From: Paramarasmius palmivorus
Taxonomy: Eukaryota; Basidiomycota; Agaricomycetes; Agaricales; Marasmiaceae
NCBI GenBank assembly: GCA_037176845.1
Contig: JAYKXP010000067.1
Span: forward strand, 124,001-188,000
DNA length: 64,000 nucleotides
Reading direction: 5' to 3'
Part shown: positions 35,519 to 47,631 of the stretch, in pieces
Position numbering within the stretch: position 1 is the stretch's first letter
Layout of the letters: each line of letters opens with the position of its first letter
The notes under the pieces: generated by a model
The model's input: the letters and a program-made list of their open reading frames with translations, nothing else
Database searches by the model: none
Told to the model about the DNA's origin: nothing
Made by a program: the position numbers and the translations under genes

Positions 35519-36757
35519 TCACACGAAGACCCCAACGCCGCGGGTCCAGTACGGGTGCCTCGGTGAACCTGGATCAACCTCGTGCACATCGCTCAAAGGC
35601 AAGACTGCATCGAAGTATTCAAACCTGGTCTGGAATGGTGACTCGGTCCTCTGGTCGTCGTAAACGGATAAATCTTGTTATCCAGGAAAAGATGTCTAGT
35701 CTCAGCGCTTCGGCTGGCGCTAGAACACAGTCCTGGTGACTATCTTCAGAATTCGAAGCGGGAGTGGAACGGACAGCCGTGTCACTGTCAAAGTCACTTT
35801 CACTCCCTGATGAAGGTGCAGAGCGCTTGCGTAGATCAGCTGGTAGCGGGAATGCAGCTGGCAGTGGTGCACGAGGCAGTGCTCCATGTTGAGATAGACG
35901 CCCTAGGTCGTCATGTCAGCTTGGGATCGAGGGTGAGGGTGAGAGTACCTTACCATTGTCACATGTATTTTGAGGAGATTGAGACCGAGACGAATGTAGG
36001 CTAACTTGATAGGACAGCTCATGATCACATCGATATTGCGCTTCTCTTTCGATTATAGCCTATATAAACGATGAGCATGACGACGCTTCGTATACTAGCA
36101 CAAGATTCGACGAACCTGAATCGTTAAGCGAAGGTGCTCAGCGTCACGATGCCACTCAATGATTTTGATGCCCAGCCTAGCACGAAATATCGGGAGCTGC
36201 TGTATCCAGTAGAGGGTACCAGTGCACCGTAGCTCAAATTCGAGGTTTAATCTTCGGATTATTGACGCCTTCTTGCGTATGCTGGTGACAGATAGGCAGA
36301 TGCGAGGCAGATGTCAGTCAAAAGCTCAACTGTGTCAAAGCGCCTAAACGAACCTCAACAAACGCTCCCACAGATATTCCCTTTCTTCCCCGTGAAACGA
36401 ATTCCCGACATTCCCGACATTCCAAATCTCGTTCAGTCGGTCTTCTTCGGATTTGAGCTCTGAGATGGTTATGCATGGAAATCGAAAACGGATTATACGC
36501 CAGATGAAGAGAATGAGGGATGCGATGGATGAGAGCAAGAAGCCTGCCCATAAGACATCGAACAAAGGATTTCCACTGTTTTGGGAGAGGCAATCGGCGA
36601 TATTGGAGAGAACCTCTTGCGTGAGATCAGGTCGAAGACTGATTGAGGAATGGATTGCTGCCTCAGTAGTGTAAGCAGCCATTGCTGAAGAGGGTACAAA
36701 ATGGGCGAACAATAGGAACGCTTTGAACGTGAATGATTTTATGCGCAGATCTTCCAT
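35519..36757 (-). CDS. unknown single-span membrane protein
   Basis: The start at 36757 (MEDLRIKSFTFKAFLLFAHF) gives a signal-peptide-like N-terminus ending VPSSAMA. A lumenal segment and one transmembrane helix (VLWAGFLLSSIASLILFIW) flanked by arginines follow. The cytosolic part is assembled from exons joined by introns near 36346-36281, 36115-36058, 35950-35911 and 35728-35676. It reads LNLEFELRCTGTLYWIQQLP, LGIKIIEWHRDAEHLRLTIQ and a serine/aspartate-rich tail (SGSESDFDSDTA), ending WTRGVGVFV before the TGA read from 35521-35519. Keeping frame through four introns with protein-like sequence argues strongly for a real gene. The family was not recognised. Confidence 0.6.
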
Positions 36758-37373
36758 TGTCTCTCTTTTCTGTGCACACCAATCGTCTTCAGGCCCCTGA
36801 GTTTTCGAAATTTCCCTTCCTGGATGCAAAATGCCTGGATTGGACGTGTGAGCCTGATTTATTGCCTTTTATGGAAATTCCAGTAGACACAAGTGCACAC
36901 AGATAGAAACAACCCACAACTACATTCGCAACTACACTGCTATGGTTCCTGAGAGCCTCGCTTGCGGTACGAGCGTATTGTAACTATTGTGACGGCAGGG
37001 AATAACACCAGTCGCTCTTCCGTGGTCCTCCATCATCCATGACTCAGGCCTCAGGTTTTACCTTGAATCCTCACACACATGGTTAAGTCGAATGACCGTG
37101 CAGTTCTTCATTTGCAGGAAATGGAGAAACATCTCAAGCCTGAAAATTTCAAGCAGCCAACAGTCAGAACCAGATTAAAACAAACCTGCCGAGAGATATC
37201 GAATGGCCGGCCTGACATGCTCTGAGGCAGACTCCGTTCTATCAATTTTCACGAAGTGCGATGAGATCATGGTAGATAGTGATACGTAAGTATTTTGAAA
37301 AGGGTTCATTTATCGATATTTGTATTAGTACACTATAACCCATAAGAACCAGGGAATTTATCCTAAGGAACGC
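36758..37373. other. intergenic
   Basis: Promoter side of the membrane protein gene and 3' flank of SSP-B. Nothing recognised. Confidence 0.4.
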
Positions 37374-37824
37374 TCAGTAAGAGCATCCGCCGTACTGATC
37401 TTGGCAAGGAGGTGCCTGTGGTGCACACAAACCACTAAGACCCAACAAACAGGTACTTCCATCAGTATGACATTCGAACTGCTTGTAGTTCGTGCAAGCG
37501 GGATTAATCGTCTCGTTGCCGCAAAAGGTGCCCTCGATCTTGTTGCAGAGGCAATCAGAGGGAAGGGATTCTGGGTCCTTGCACGCGATCTTGGGAGTAT
37601 TCTAGTGAAAATAGGTGAGATCCTGAACGTGAAGGCAAAGATGGGAACATACACATTCATCGCGGCGGATCATGAGATGGGCAACGGGAGCGGCGCGTTC
37701 CTCGGTGGCAGCTACTGCCAAAATGCTGACAAACACCATACTAAGGCTTGCAAGGAGCTACAGGTACGATGGGTCGTAAGCACGCAATCTTCAAGTTGAG
37801 GCGGAAGTGTTCGAGTACCTGCAT
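37374..37824 (-). CDS. small secreted cysteine-rich protein (SSP-B)
   Basis: The first exon holds only ATG CAG (37824-37819). It joins by an intron (gtactc...ctgtag) to LLASLSMVFVSILAVAA, forming a good signal peptide followed by a short propeptide-like stretch ending in RR. A second intron with a perfect gtatgt donor leads to the cysteine-rich exon. The mature part has eleven cysteines in about 80 residues, including SDCLCNKIEGTFCGNETINP and a C-terminus YGGCSY before TGA (37376-37374). The total is about 110 residues. The C-x-C-N-x2-E-G-x-F-C-G-N-E-x-I-N-P-x-C core is shared with SSP-A near 3.4 kb. The function is unknown; size and secretion fit an effector-like or surface protein. Confidence 0.72.
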
Positions 37825-38505
37825 TGCGATGTTACGAGACGAGGAGAGGACGACGCAAGAATGCCACAACGCTGCCATTATATAGCTCTTTCAGAATCGG
37901 GCGGTCTCCATTCAGCCGCGTTCCGCCTTGGCAGAAGTAGAGCTGAATAGGTGGTATTTGGCCGCTATCCGTTACGCGAGGCGTTTGGTTCTGGCAAGGC
38001 TGAAACACATTTTGAATTGGAATTCGGAAAACCCTATGACCAGTAGATATCCAAAGCCTAGACATTCTTCATACACGAATTCCGCAAATAATGCATGTGA
38101 AAACTCACCAAAAGACCTCAACCTTTCGATCTTAGCTCTACTCAACGCTCAATTCCGACACTTTTTGAGTGGTTTTGGCATAGCCTTTTGGACTCTAGAG
38201 AGGCACTCGTCAATGCCTTGAATCCGAGAAGCCTGTCGCTACCGCTGCCGGGGGTCGGGATTTTGGTTTTTGCGATGTGCTTGTGACTAGTGGCTGGCTA
38301 TTGACATGCGCTGTAAAAAGTATCCCTTTCAATGAGAACGATACAGTATGAGCAAGGAGATGTATACCGAGCAGTGGATACTGCAATGGCCGCGTGATCC
38401 GAGAGACCCGAAGGGAAGAAAAAAAAAAAAAAAGGTGACGTAATTACAGCGCCCTCTTCAAGGCTTCAACAGGCTTCAACGTTTCAACTCTAACTCTGCA
38501 CCACC
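37825..38505. other. intergenic with poly-A tract
   Basis: Promoter of SSP-B on the left. A run of about 15 A lies at 38419-38433. No mobile-element structure was found around it. Confidence 0.45.
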
Positions 38506-38940
38506 ATGACACGCAACCAAATCGACGTCTCTGCGCTTTCTCGAAGAGAGATAAACCGACACCTTGACTCGGCTCTATCGCGACATAGAGCCAGATCAAC
38601 ATTAATCGATTTATCAGCGATCCCGGAACTTTGTCAGGCCTCGAGTTCTCCAATAACACCGATTCGCGAGACAATCCGCTAATTGTCGCCTTCCGATCCC
38701 CATTGGCACTATCAACAAGAGAAACGGGCATTCCATGCATGTGTTACAGCAGAAAGAAGAAATGCATTCATCAGAAAGCTGTCAGGAATGGTCCAATTCT
38801 TCTACCGGTTCGAATCTCGAACTGGAACTGTCGACCTCAGCCTGTCGCTCCGATCCCACGAAAGACCACTCGGCGTAGTCTCAACAAGACTTAAAGAGGA
38901 TACCTGTGAGGACATGTCGGCCATTCTTCTTTCTTCATGA
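38506..38940 (+). pseudogene. 145-codon frame broken by one in-frame stop, abutting P450-3
   Basis: The ATG at 38506 starts MTRNQIDVSALSRREINRHL and runs to ETIR, where TAA (38680-38682) interrupts. The same frame then continues without further stops (PSDPHWHYQQEKRAFHACVT to [11 protein letters not shown]) to TGA at 38938-38940. That TGA overlaps the P450-3 start codon as ATGA. No intron could be found that removes the TAA while keeping frame. It is either a recently inactivated small gene or a chance open frame. The protein was not recognised. Confidence 0.35.
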
Positions 38941-41186
38941 TTAGTCTAAGTCTTTGGATAGGTCCGAAGCTCAGCGTTGTTGCGCTGATTCTCCTGGCTA
39001 CATGGCTTGTGCCCAGGATCCTCAAAGTCGGACGGCGCGAGCGATTCCTACCACCTGGCCCTCCTACAATCCCTGTATTAGGAAATGTGCATATGTTACC
39101 GACCAGAAGCCCTCATACCAAGTGAGTTTTCATGGTTTAAGATCTTCCCCATAAGTCTCGTAGTGACAATTTCTCAATTTAGATTCGCGGAATGGGGTCT
39201 TCAATATGGGGGCCTGTATTCTTTGAAGATTAGTTCAGGGACAGCAGTTGTCGTTAATAGCATGGAAGTAGCCAAGGAACTGATGGACAAACGAAGCGCA
39301 TTGACTGCAGATCGTCCTAAACACCATATGGTTGACAAAGTCACCAACGGTCTGAATCTGGCTCTGGCTCGATATTGTGGGTATCGCTCAATTTCTAGCT
39401 TTCATTTGGGCTAACAAAGTCCCACACTAGCGGATACATGGCGCGATATGCGCAAGGCCGCGCATACCATTCTCACACCAAAGGCAGTTGTCAATCACTT
39501 ACCAATACAGGTATGTTCTAGTCAAACGTTCATAATCCTCGGAAGTATTGATGGCTTGGTCCGTTATACCTCGGCAGAGAGCTGAGACTGTTCAAGTTCT
39601 ACACGACTTTCTGACTACACCGGATGACTTCTTCAGACATATTGGACGTTACGCGAACTCTGTTATCATGTCGGTTCTTTTTGGAAAGCGCTGTCCGCGT
39701 TTCGAGACGCCAGAATCAACGGCCTTCTTCGAATCTATGGAAATTTGGAATCGATGTGTATCGCCAGTCGTACCTCCGGTCGATTTATTACCCTTCCTCG
39801 ATTACATCCCCGAGCGATGGGCCTGGTGGAAGGGGCTAGCGCTTGACACGCGAGCCAAGCAGCGAAGGCTCTATTTCGGACTACTGGACGAATGCGAAAA
39901 ACGTATGGCGAAGGGAGAGGAGAATGGTTCGTACATGGAGGAAGTTTTGGTTAGGCAGAAAGAGCTGGGATTGAGCAAAGAAATGATAGGGTCGGCTGCA
40001 TCTCTCATGTACTCGCATACATTGTCAGCTGACATTTCCGCCTCGGCCAACAGATACCTGGGCGGGGTACTTCTCGAGGGGGGCTCTGATACCACTTCGT
40101 CTTTCCTCAAGTACTTATTGATAGTGCTTATCGCTTTCCCCCATGTCCAACGCAAAGCTCAAGCGGAAATGGATCGTGTGGTCGGGCATGAGCGAATTCC
40201 GAATCTTGCGGACCTCGAGCATTTGCCATACATTCGAGCTTTGATCAAAGAGGTGCCGCAAACTCGACTGGTTTTATGTTGTTTCTGACGCAATCGCTAG
40301 GTTCATCGCTTTCGGCCAGTAGCACCACTTGTCCCACACGCTGCGTTGGCTGACATAGAGGTATGTATATCGTCTTTTTCGTTACGTTTTGACGTGCTGA
40401 TGCCGAATATACAGTACCGCGGTTATATGATACCGAGGGGCACAACAATCTTTGTAAACACCTGTAAGGACATGTGTCATGATCTCTCGCTGAAGCGTTA
40501 TTCAAGAGTTCACATGCAGACGGCATTTATCACAATCCTGGTACGTACTTGATACGCCACAAGAATGAGACTTATTCTGCTCGATAGACCACTTTGATGA
40601 TCCAGAGACCTTTAACCCTGATCGTTACCTACTACACGAATATGGAATCAAGAAAGGAGTAGACCCGACAATATTTCGCGACAACATAGTTTTCGGATAT
40701 GGAAGGGTGAGGTGACAATGTCAATCAATACGCTGACGCGTTTAAATTTGCTGACGTATAAATTCCAGAGGTCTTGTCCCGGAATCCATTTGGCTGAAAC
40801 CAATGTCGTGAGCGCTCTTTGTCAAGTAAATCAACGTTGGTACCTTATTCAGGCTCCACCAGAACCTGAACACAATGAACCTGATATGGGCATTCAACTT
40901 CGAGTCTCTCAAGGATAATTCAGGCCACGATATACCCGTGAACCCAGAGCACTACGACAAAGAGGTTGGCTTTTCAATCGATGGTGTTGTTTATGGTACT
41001 GATAAAATATAGGGTCTACTTCCCACCCCACTTCCCTTCAAATGCCATATTCAACCAAGAAATCAGAACGTGGCCACCATCATCAAACAAGAATACAAAG
41101 AGGCGACTGAGACGTTCGTCAAGTTTGAAAGAAATCTAGCGCCTGCGGACCAGGAATGGGTGTACAGCATGCGAAAGAGTTTTTAA
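38937..41186 (+). CDS. cytochrome P450 monooxygenase (P450-3)
   Basis: First of four tandem P450s. It starts [20 protein letters not shown] (membrane anchor), followed by [13 protein letters not shown]. The I-helix reads [20 protein letters not shown] (from about 40064), ExxR is KE-VHRFRP across a splice, then [12 protein letters not shown]. The heme loop is [16 protein letters not shown], split by the intron at about 40708-40768. The stop is TAA 41184-41186. Exon structure matches its neighbours, including the tiny exon encoding YGIYHNP. All hallmark residues are present, so it is probably functional. It shares more with the following three genes than with P450-1 and P450-2, whose heme loop reads RICPGM. 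Confidence 0.85.
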
Positions 41187-42058
41187 GAAGTCCTTGTAGT
41201 CGTCAACATGCAGGTGAGCTTTGATGTCGACGATACATGGCCCGCTCTCATACCCAAGCGCAAATAGGATGTAGAGAAATTAAACTAGCTTTGTGGTTCA
41301 ATTGTCGGAATGCAACTAGGCTATGTACAACACACAAATGAAGGCAGCTGCTCGGTTGTGAACCAAATCAGTGGGGATGTCGTCGCTAAAGACATCAGCA
41401 TTGTCTGCATTTTTATTTGACAACATCGTAGCCCGAGTCTTCCGAGGTCTCTACTCTACTCGGGAGTCAAGAATGCTGATTTTTTAGGGAACTATCAATT
41501 CACTCAATCTATGTTGTACTACAGCGCGTGCTGAGTATTCCGAGAACGGTCTGGAGACTGGCGTGGGGAGATGCCGGTAGGTTTTGGTTTATGTACACCT
41601 GCATGATAGATGACCCGAAGAATGTTCAAGCCCAGGGACTCGATCCTTATCAAATGCCTTCAATGTCTTCAGGTTCTGAAGAGGACTGACCTGTAGCTTG
41701 TCCTTAGTGACGATGACAAGCATGTTTCCTGGGACTTTTAGGACACGATAGGTTTTCCGCTACCTGACGCGAGCTTGGGTCTTATTGCATCACAAAAAAA
41801 CATATGCAAGGAACGTCATAAAAGGTTAGAGGACTCTGTCAATTTAGTTGAAGCTTAACATTTCCCTATCACTGACGGTTGACATCAGGTGTCAATGGAG
41901 TGGGGAGCGGAGATTCAAAACGTAACACCGCCTAAGAATTGGTGGCGTTCCTTATCGAATGCGGCTAAAGGCAAAGCTGTACGTCATAAAATGATTGGTA
42001 TAATATGGGCACAACTATCAATAAATGAACCTCAAGACGTCCTCTCTTCAAGTATCTC
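41187..42058. other. intergenic, P450-3 to P450-4
   Basis: The longest spacer within the P450 array (872 bases). No gene was recognised; short frames here lack splice support. Confidence 0.4.
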
Positions 42059-44286
42059 ATGGCAGATTCTTGGGTGGATGCAAAGCTCAGCATCATCATC
42101 GTAGTTTTCGTTGTATGGCTAGTGTCCAGGGTACTGAGAATCGGGCGTCGTGAGCAGTATCTGCCTCCAGGGCCCCCTACGGTCCCAGTCCTAGGGAACC
42201 TACACGTCTTTCCATCCGAAGATCCTCATGTCAAGTAAGAATCCTTCGTCTTCTTGGTCTCCATGCTGACTGTTTGTTCCCCTCAGATTCGCGGAATGGG
42301 CTCAGCAATATGGAGACTTCTACTCGCTCAAGATTAGCTCTGGAACTGCCATTGTCGTTAACAGCATGGAAGTGGCCAAGGAACTGGTGGATAAACAAGG
42401 CGCAATTACAGTAGATCGTCCCAAGCATCATATGGTCAATAGGGTTACAGACGGCCTAAATTTGGCTCAGTCACGGTACTGTGAGATGCTCACTTCTCGA
42501 AATGGTCTCTCGGGCTAATGCTAACAATGGTCCTAAACAGCTGAAACGTGGCGAGCTATGCGGAAAGTAGCACATACCATTCTATCAGCGAAGGCGGTGG
42601 AAAACCATCTTCCTATACAGGTATTCTCAAAGCACTCTCCGCTTATTGTGATGACTTATTCAATCACACAGCGGGCGGAGGCCACTCAGGTCCTTTACGA
42701 CCTTCTCACTACACCTGATAACTTCTATCGGCATCTCGGTCGCTATTCCAACTCCGTCATCATGTCAGTGGTGTTTGGAACGCGTTGCCCACGTTACGAA
42801 ACACCAGAATCGACGGCTTTGTTTGAAGCTTTGGAAGCTTGGAATCGGTGTTTGTCTCCTGGAGCGATTCCTCCCGTAGACCTACTTCCGTTTCTGGATT
42901 ACATTCCTGCAAGATGGGCATGGTGGAAAGGGATGGCATCGGAGGTGCGCGAAAAACAGAGAAAGCTATATTTCGGACTTTTGGATGAATGTGAACAAAG
43001 GATGGCGAGGGGAGAGGAGAACGATTCCTTCATAGAAGAAGTCGTTAAAAGGCAGAAATCAATGGGACTAACGAGAGAGATGACTGGGTGTGTCAAACCC
43101 GGGATCGGTTTGAAGCAGTATTGATTGACACCGATCGGCTAGATATCTCGGAGGGGTTCTTCTCGAAGCAGGCTCCGACACCACCTCGTCCTTCCTCAAA
43201 TACTTGTTGATGGAACTGGTTACATTTCCTCATGTCCAGCGAAAGGCCCAGGAGGAGATTGATCGTGTAGTCGGACACGAACGCCTCCCGAGTCTCGCGG
43301 ATCTCGAAAATCTTCCGTATATCCGAGCCTTGATCAAAGAGGTACTGTTTGTCTTGATTCCACGATGATCATGTACTCTACTTGACGCGATTGCCAGGTG
43401 CATCGTTTCCGTCCAGTCACGCCGCTTATCCCACACGCTCCTTTGGCTGACATGGAGGTACGTCTTATGTCGCTTTCTAGACCTTGGTATTTCGCACTAA
43501 TCATGTGTGCACAGTATCGTGGATCTATCGTGCCGAAAGGCTCCACGATCTTCGTGAATACTTGTACGATCAAGCATTATGGTGTCCTGAACTATTGTAC
43601 TAACTGCGTCTTCGCAGATGGAATTTACCACAATCCTCGTCTGTCTTGAATGTCTTGCGTCGTGCGTACCAGAACTTACTTGGGAAGACAGAACATTTTG
43701 ATGATCCGGAGGCTTTCGACCCTGAACGATACCTTCGACACGAGTATGGGATCAAAGAGGGAGTAGACCCATCATTTTTCCGTGACAACATCGCCTTTGG
43801 ATATGGAAGGGTGAGGAGATATGCCTGATTCACCGGTGTGCTCGCTAACATCCAGATTCCGGCAGCGATTGTGCCCCGGGATACATCTGGCGGAAAACTC
43901 GCTGGTGCGTATACCTTATAATGCTGCCGACTGTTATCCACATTGATATCCAGAACCTCAACACAATGAACCTCATCTGGGCATTCACTTTCGAACCGGC
44001 TAAGGACAACAAGGGTAACGAGATAAAAGTGGATCTCGATAATTATGAGAAACAGGCAAGCATCATCTTTTTGACCAGCGTATTACAGCGTGTATCAATA
44101 AGTCTTTTATAGGGCTCGCTTGCTACCCCTTTGCCCTTCGAATGTCGCATTCGACCGAGGCACGAGAATGTTGCCAGCGTCGTCAAACGCGAATTCAAAG
44201 AGGCGACTGGGACGTTCGTCAAGTTTGAAAGAGATCTCTCTCCAACAGATAAAGAATGGGTAACGAAACAGAGAAGGAGTCTTTAA
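42059..44286 (+). CDS. cytochrome P450 monooxygenase (P450-4)
   Basis: The ATG at 42059 starts [20 protein letters not shown], then [13 protein letters not shown]. Landmarks are [44 protein letters not shown] and [16 protein letters not shown]. The acceptor before RLCPG lies after an AG-containing tract (around 43866), so the exact splice is a choice. The stop is TAA 44284-44286. The substrate-recognition region of the second exon differs from its neighbours ([13 protein letters not shown] versus [12 protein letters not shown]), which hints at divergence of substrate or relaxed constraint. Confidence 0.83.
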
Positions 44287-44889
44287 AGATTTCGTTAGCG
44301 TAGTCCTTCCGAAGGTTTTAAAAGCTGAGGTAGACATGGAGAATAGGCAGTATCGTATTCAAATATCTGGCTTGATACAGGGCGCCGTGGGTATATTTGG
44401 CTACGATATATCCGTGAAAATTGCCGTTTGATCAGTCTCTGTGGATGTGTGGACACTGGCGAAATTCAAATCAAATTTCACGCGAGATGGACTGAGTGAC
44501 GGAGATGGAGTAGTAAGTAGTCACGTAAAGAATGGTCGGAAGTGGAAGGTTTGAACTCCGATCCAACGACCTCTCTCACCACCAACAGCGCGCCCGAAAC
44601 TCGGATTGACAGTTTTGTCGCTCCTCGAACACAGTGAGCAATGAGCAATGAGCACATAATATTGGGTGTAGGCATGCAAATTATTCTTCATCTTCGTATC
44701 AGCTCCATTACTAAAATCTTTCCAGACGGCACGTATCCAGCTAGGGCTGAATTCTTAGCATCAAGGGTATCAGCAATCCCTCGTGAACTCGGATCTGTAA
44801 CTGGAGATAACACTAAGCGCAACATTTATAAGATGCTTGCAAGGCTTAGGGAGGAGGTAAGTACATACTAACCTTTCTCCGAGTATCTC
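44287..44889. other. intergenic, P450-4 to P450-5
   Basis: A spacer of 603 bases. A weak tRNA-like stretch at 44545-44600 was examined and rejected. Otherwise nothing recognised. Confidence 0.4.
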
Positions 44890-47115
44890 ATGTCGATTCT
44901 CTTGCCAGATGCAAAACTGACTGCTGTGGTTTCTCTCGTCCTCGTATGGCTCATATCCAAGATTTTGAAGATCGGACGAAGAGAACATTACCTGCCTCCA
45001 GGACCACCTACAATTCCAGTCTTGGGAAATATACACCTATTTGCGTCTGGGAGCCCACATATCCAGTGAGAGAACTCTATCATGGTCCACTTTCCAAAAT
45101 ATGACCGGTTTTCTCAACACAGGTTCTCACAATGGAGTCACGAATACGGAGACCTATATTCTCTCAAAATCAGCTCTGCGACTGTTCTTGTCATCAACAG
45201 CATGGAGATAGCTAAAGAACTCATGGATAAACGAAGCGCAATCACCGCGGATCGTCCAAAGAATCATATGGTTATCAGAGTCACAGACGGATTGAATATG
45301 GCTCATGCTCAGTATGGTGAGGTGCTCTTTTGCGACCATCCTTCGGTATCCTGATGTGGGTACACCATAGATGATACGTGGCGCACACTCCGAAAGGCCG
45401 CGCATACCATTCTTACACCAAAGGCGGTAGAAACCCATCTACCCATACAGGTGATATCCGACCTCATTATCCTATCTTGACATTGATTTTATAACCTCTC
45501 GGACAGCGAGCGGAAGCTTCCCAAGTCCTACACGACTTCCTTACCACGTCTGAATACTTCTTCAAACACACCAAGCGTTACTCCAACTCCACTATCATGT
45601 CCTTATTGTTCGGAAAGCGCTGTCCACGCTACGAGACTCCAGAATCTACCGCGTTCTTCGAGTCTATGGAGCTCTGGAATCGATGTTTGTCACCAGCAGG
45701 TGTTCCTCCAGTAGACCTACTTCCATTCCTTGATTACATTCCTGCGCGATGGGCATGGTGGAAAGGCCTTGCACAAGAAACGCGGCATAAGCAGCGAAAG
45801 CTGTATTTTGGACTTTTGGACGAATGTGAACAACGAATGGCGCGTGGGGAAGAGAATGGCTCGTACATGGAAGATCTTTTGGTTAATCAGAAGGACATGG
45901 GTTTGACTCGGGAAATGGCTGGGTCAGTCTGCTCTGTTTTAAAATCTATAGGAATACTCACCGATTTTCTGTTGACAACAGGTATCTCGGAGGTGTACTT
46001 CTTGAAGGCGGCTCCGATACAACTTCCTCTTTTCTCCAGTACTTAATCCTGGCGCTTCTTGCGTACCCCGACGTCCAGCGAAAGGCACAAGCAGAGATTG
46101 ATCGCGTAGTTGGGCAGGAGCGGATGCCAGATTTTGAAGACATTAAGGATCTACCTTACATACGAGCACTGATCAAAGAGGTGCGTCTAGAGTTCTTGTC
46201 GGTTAGCATGTGGTCTTGACATAGTTGCAAGGTTCATCGCATTCGTCCACTTGTACCGCTTGTCCCACACAGCACGTCAGCTGACATGGAAGTATGTCGG
46301 ACTCTTACTCCTGTTTTGTATGATGTATCATGCTGATGGCAAATACACAGTATCGTGGGTTCATGATCCCGAAGGGCACGCTACTCTTCGCGAATACTTG
46401 TAAGATCACAGAGCTTCTGCTGTAACACCTTTTGCTCATAGCCGTCTCGTAGATGGCATCCTCCATAATCCTCGTCTGTACCGAGCGCAATTCCATCGAA
46501 GTGCATACTAAACTTATGCAACAACACAGAACATTTCCACGAACCAGAGGCCTTCAACCCCGAACGGTACCTTCTACACGAATACGGGATCAAAGAAGGC
46601 GTCGACGCCAACTCTTTCCGCGACAATATTGGCTTCGGATACGGAAGGGTTTGTCTTTGATACTCTCAGGCTTCGTGTAGCTAACACAAAATGTCCCAGA
46701 GATCCTGCCCTGGATTATATCTTGCTGAAAACTCAGTAGTATGTCTTCTCAAACGAGAACGTTGCTAGCTGCTTATCATCTTTGCAGAACCTCAACACGA
46801 TGAACCTCATATGGGCTTTCAACTTCGAGCCAGCCAAGGATAGCGTGGGCAACGAAATCAAGGTGGATCTTGATCATTATGAGAAAGAGGTTAGTTTTAT
46901 TAGGTCGATGCCTTTCGTGTTTGTTAAAAGAATTCACTTAGGGTATTCTTCCCACTCCGCTCCCCTTCGAGTGTCAGATTAAACCAAGGAGCGAGAACAT
47001 AGCCAACGTCATCAAACGCGAATTCAAGGCGGCTACCGAGACGTTTGCAAAGTTTGAAAGAGACCTTGCGCCGGATGATAAACGTTGGGTAGATGAACTG
47101 CGAAGATGTCTGTAG
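44890..47115 (+). CDS. cytochrome P450 monooxygenase (P450-5)
   Basis: The ATG at 44890 starts MSILLPDAKLTAVVSLVLVW, then [13 protein letters not shown]. The I-helix is [20 protein letters not shown] (from about 45990), ExxR is KE-VHRIRPLVPL, then [12 protein letters not shown] and FGYGR-RSCPGLYLAEN. The stop is TAG 47113-47115. Its N-terminus is the closest match to P450-6 ([10 protein letters not shown]), suggesting these two arose from the most recent local duplication. Intron positions are conserved and no frame break was seen. Confidence 0.85.
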
Positions 47116-47631
47116 AATAGGCTTGACAGATACACATTAGACATTGGCTGTAGCGTACACAACGTGATAGCCCTCAGTGCCACTATACATAGTGTAGTTG
47201 ACTAGCTTAAGGAACGCCCGAGTCCGTCGGTATCTGAAATATTCGGACTCCGATTAGCCGGTATGCCCGACAGTTTGAATTGGGACGCGCGGCGCGTTGT
47301 TCTATTCCAGCAATCAGCATGACTAGGACTTGATACAAGGGTATGCGAGCTGTTACTTCCTTTTTTCACATGTATAACACTTACTGACATAATGATAGAA
47401 ACAAACTTCTGTGATAGACCCAAGTTGGACTGGATTCGCAAAAAACTTTGTGGATCAGCCATACTACAAACACCTAAAAACGCCGACACAATTTCCTACA
47501 ATTCACCCTGCCGGTGACCGGAGATATGCTTACTGCAGAGTTGGTATCGCTTACAGGTGAGCGGCACCGATGGAGCCGCTGTCTTCAAGTGAGAATATAT
47601 AATGACAATACGCCGTTTCTCTGCCCATCTC
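47116..47631. other. intergenic, P450-5 to P450-6
   Basis: 516 bases, no gene recognised. An in-frame ATG at 47602 precedes the chosen P450-6 start. Confidence 0.4.

Noticed and set aside
38419..38433. Poly-A run as a possible retroposon tail
   Set aside because: No element body, target duplication or related copy was seen nearby.
44545..44600. tRNA-like stretch on the minus strand (a GTTCAAA box with GGTGGTGAG upstream)
   Set aside because: The T-arm stem pairs poorly and no acceptor or anticodon stem could be folded.
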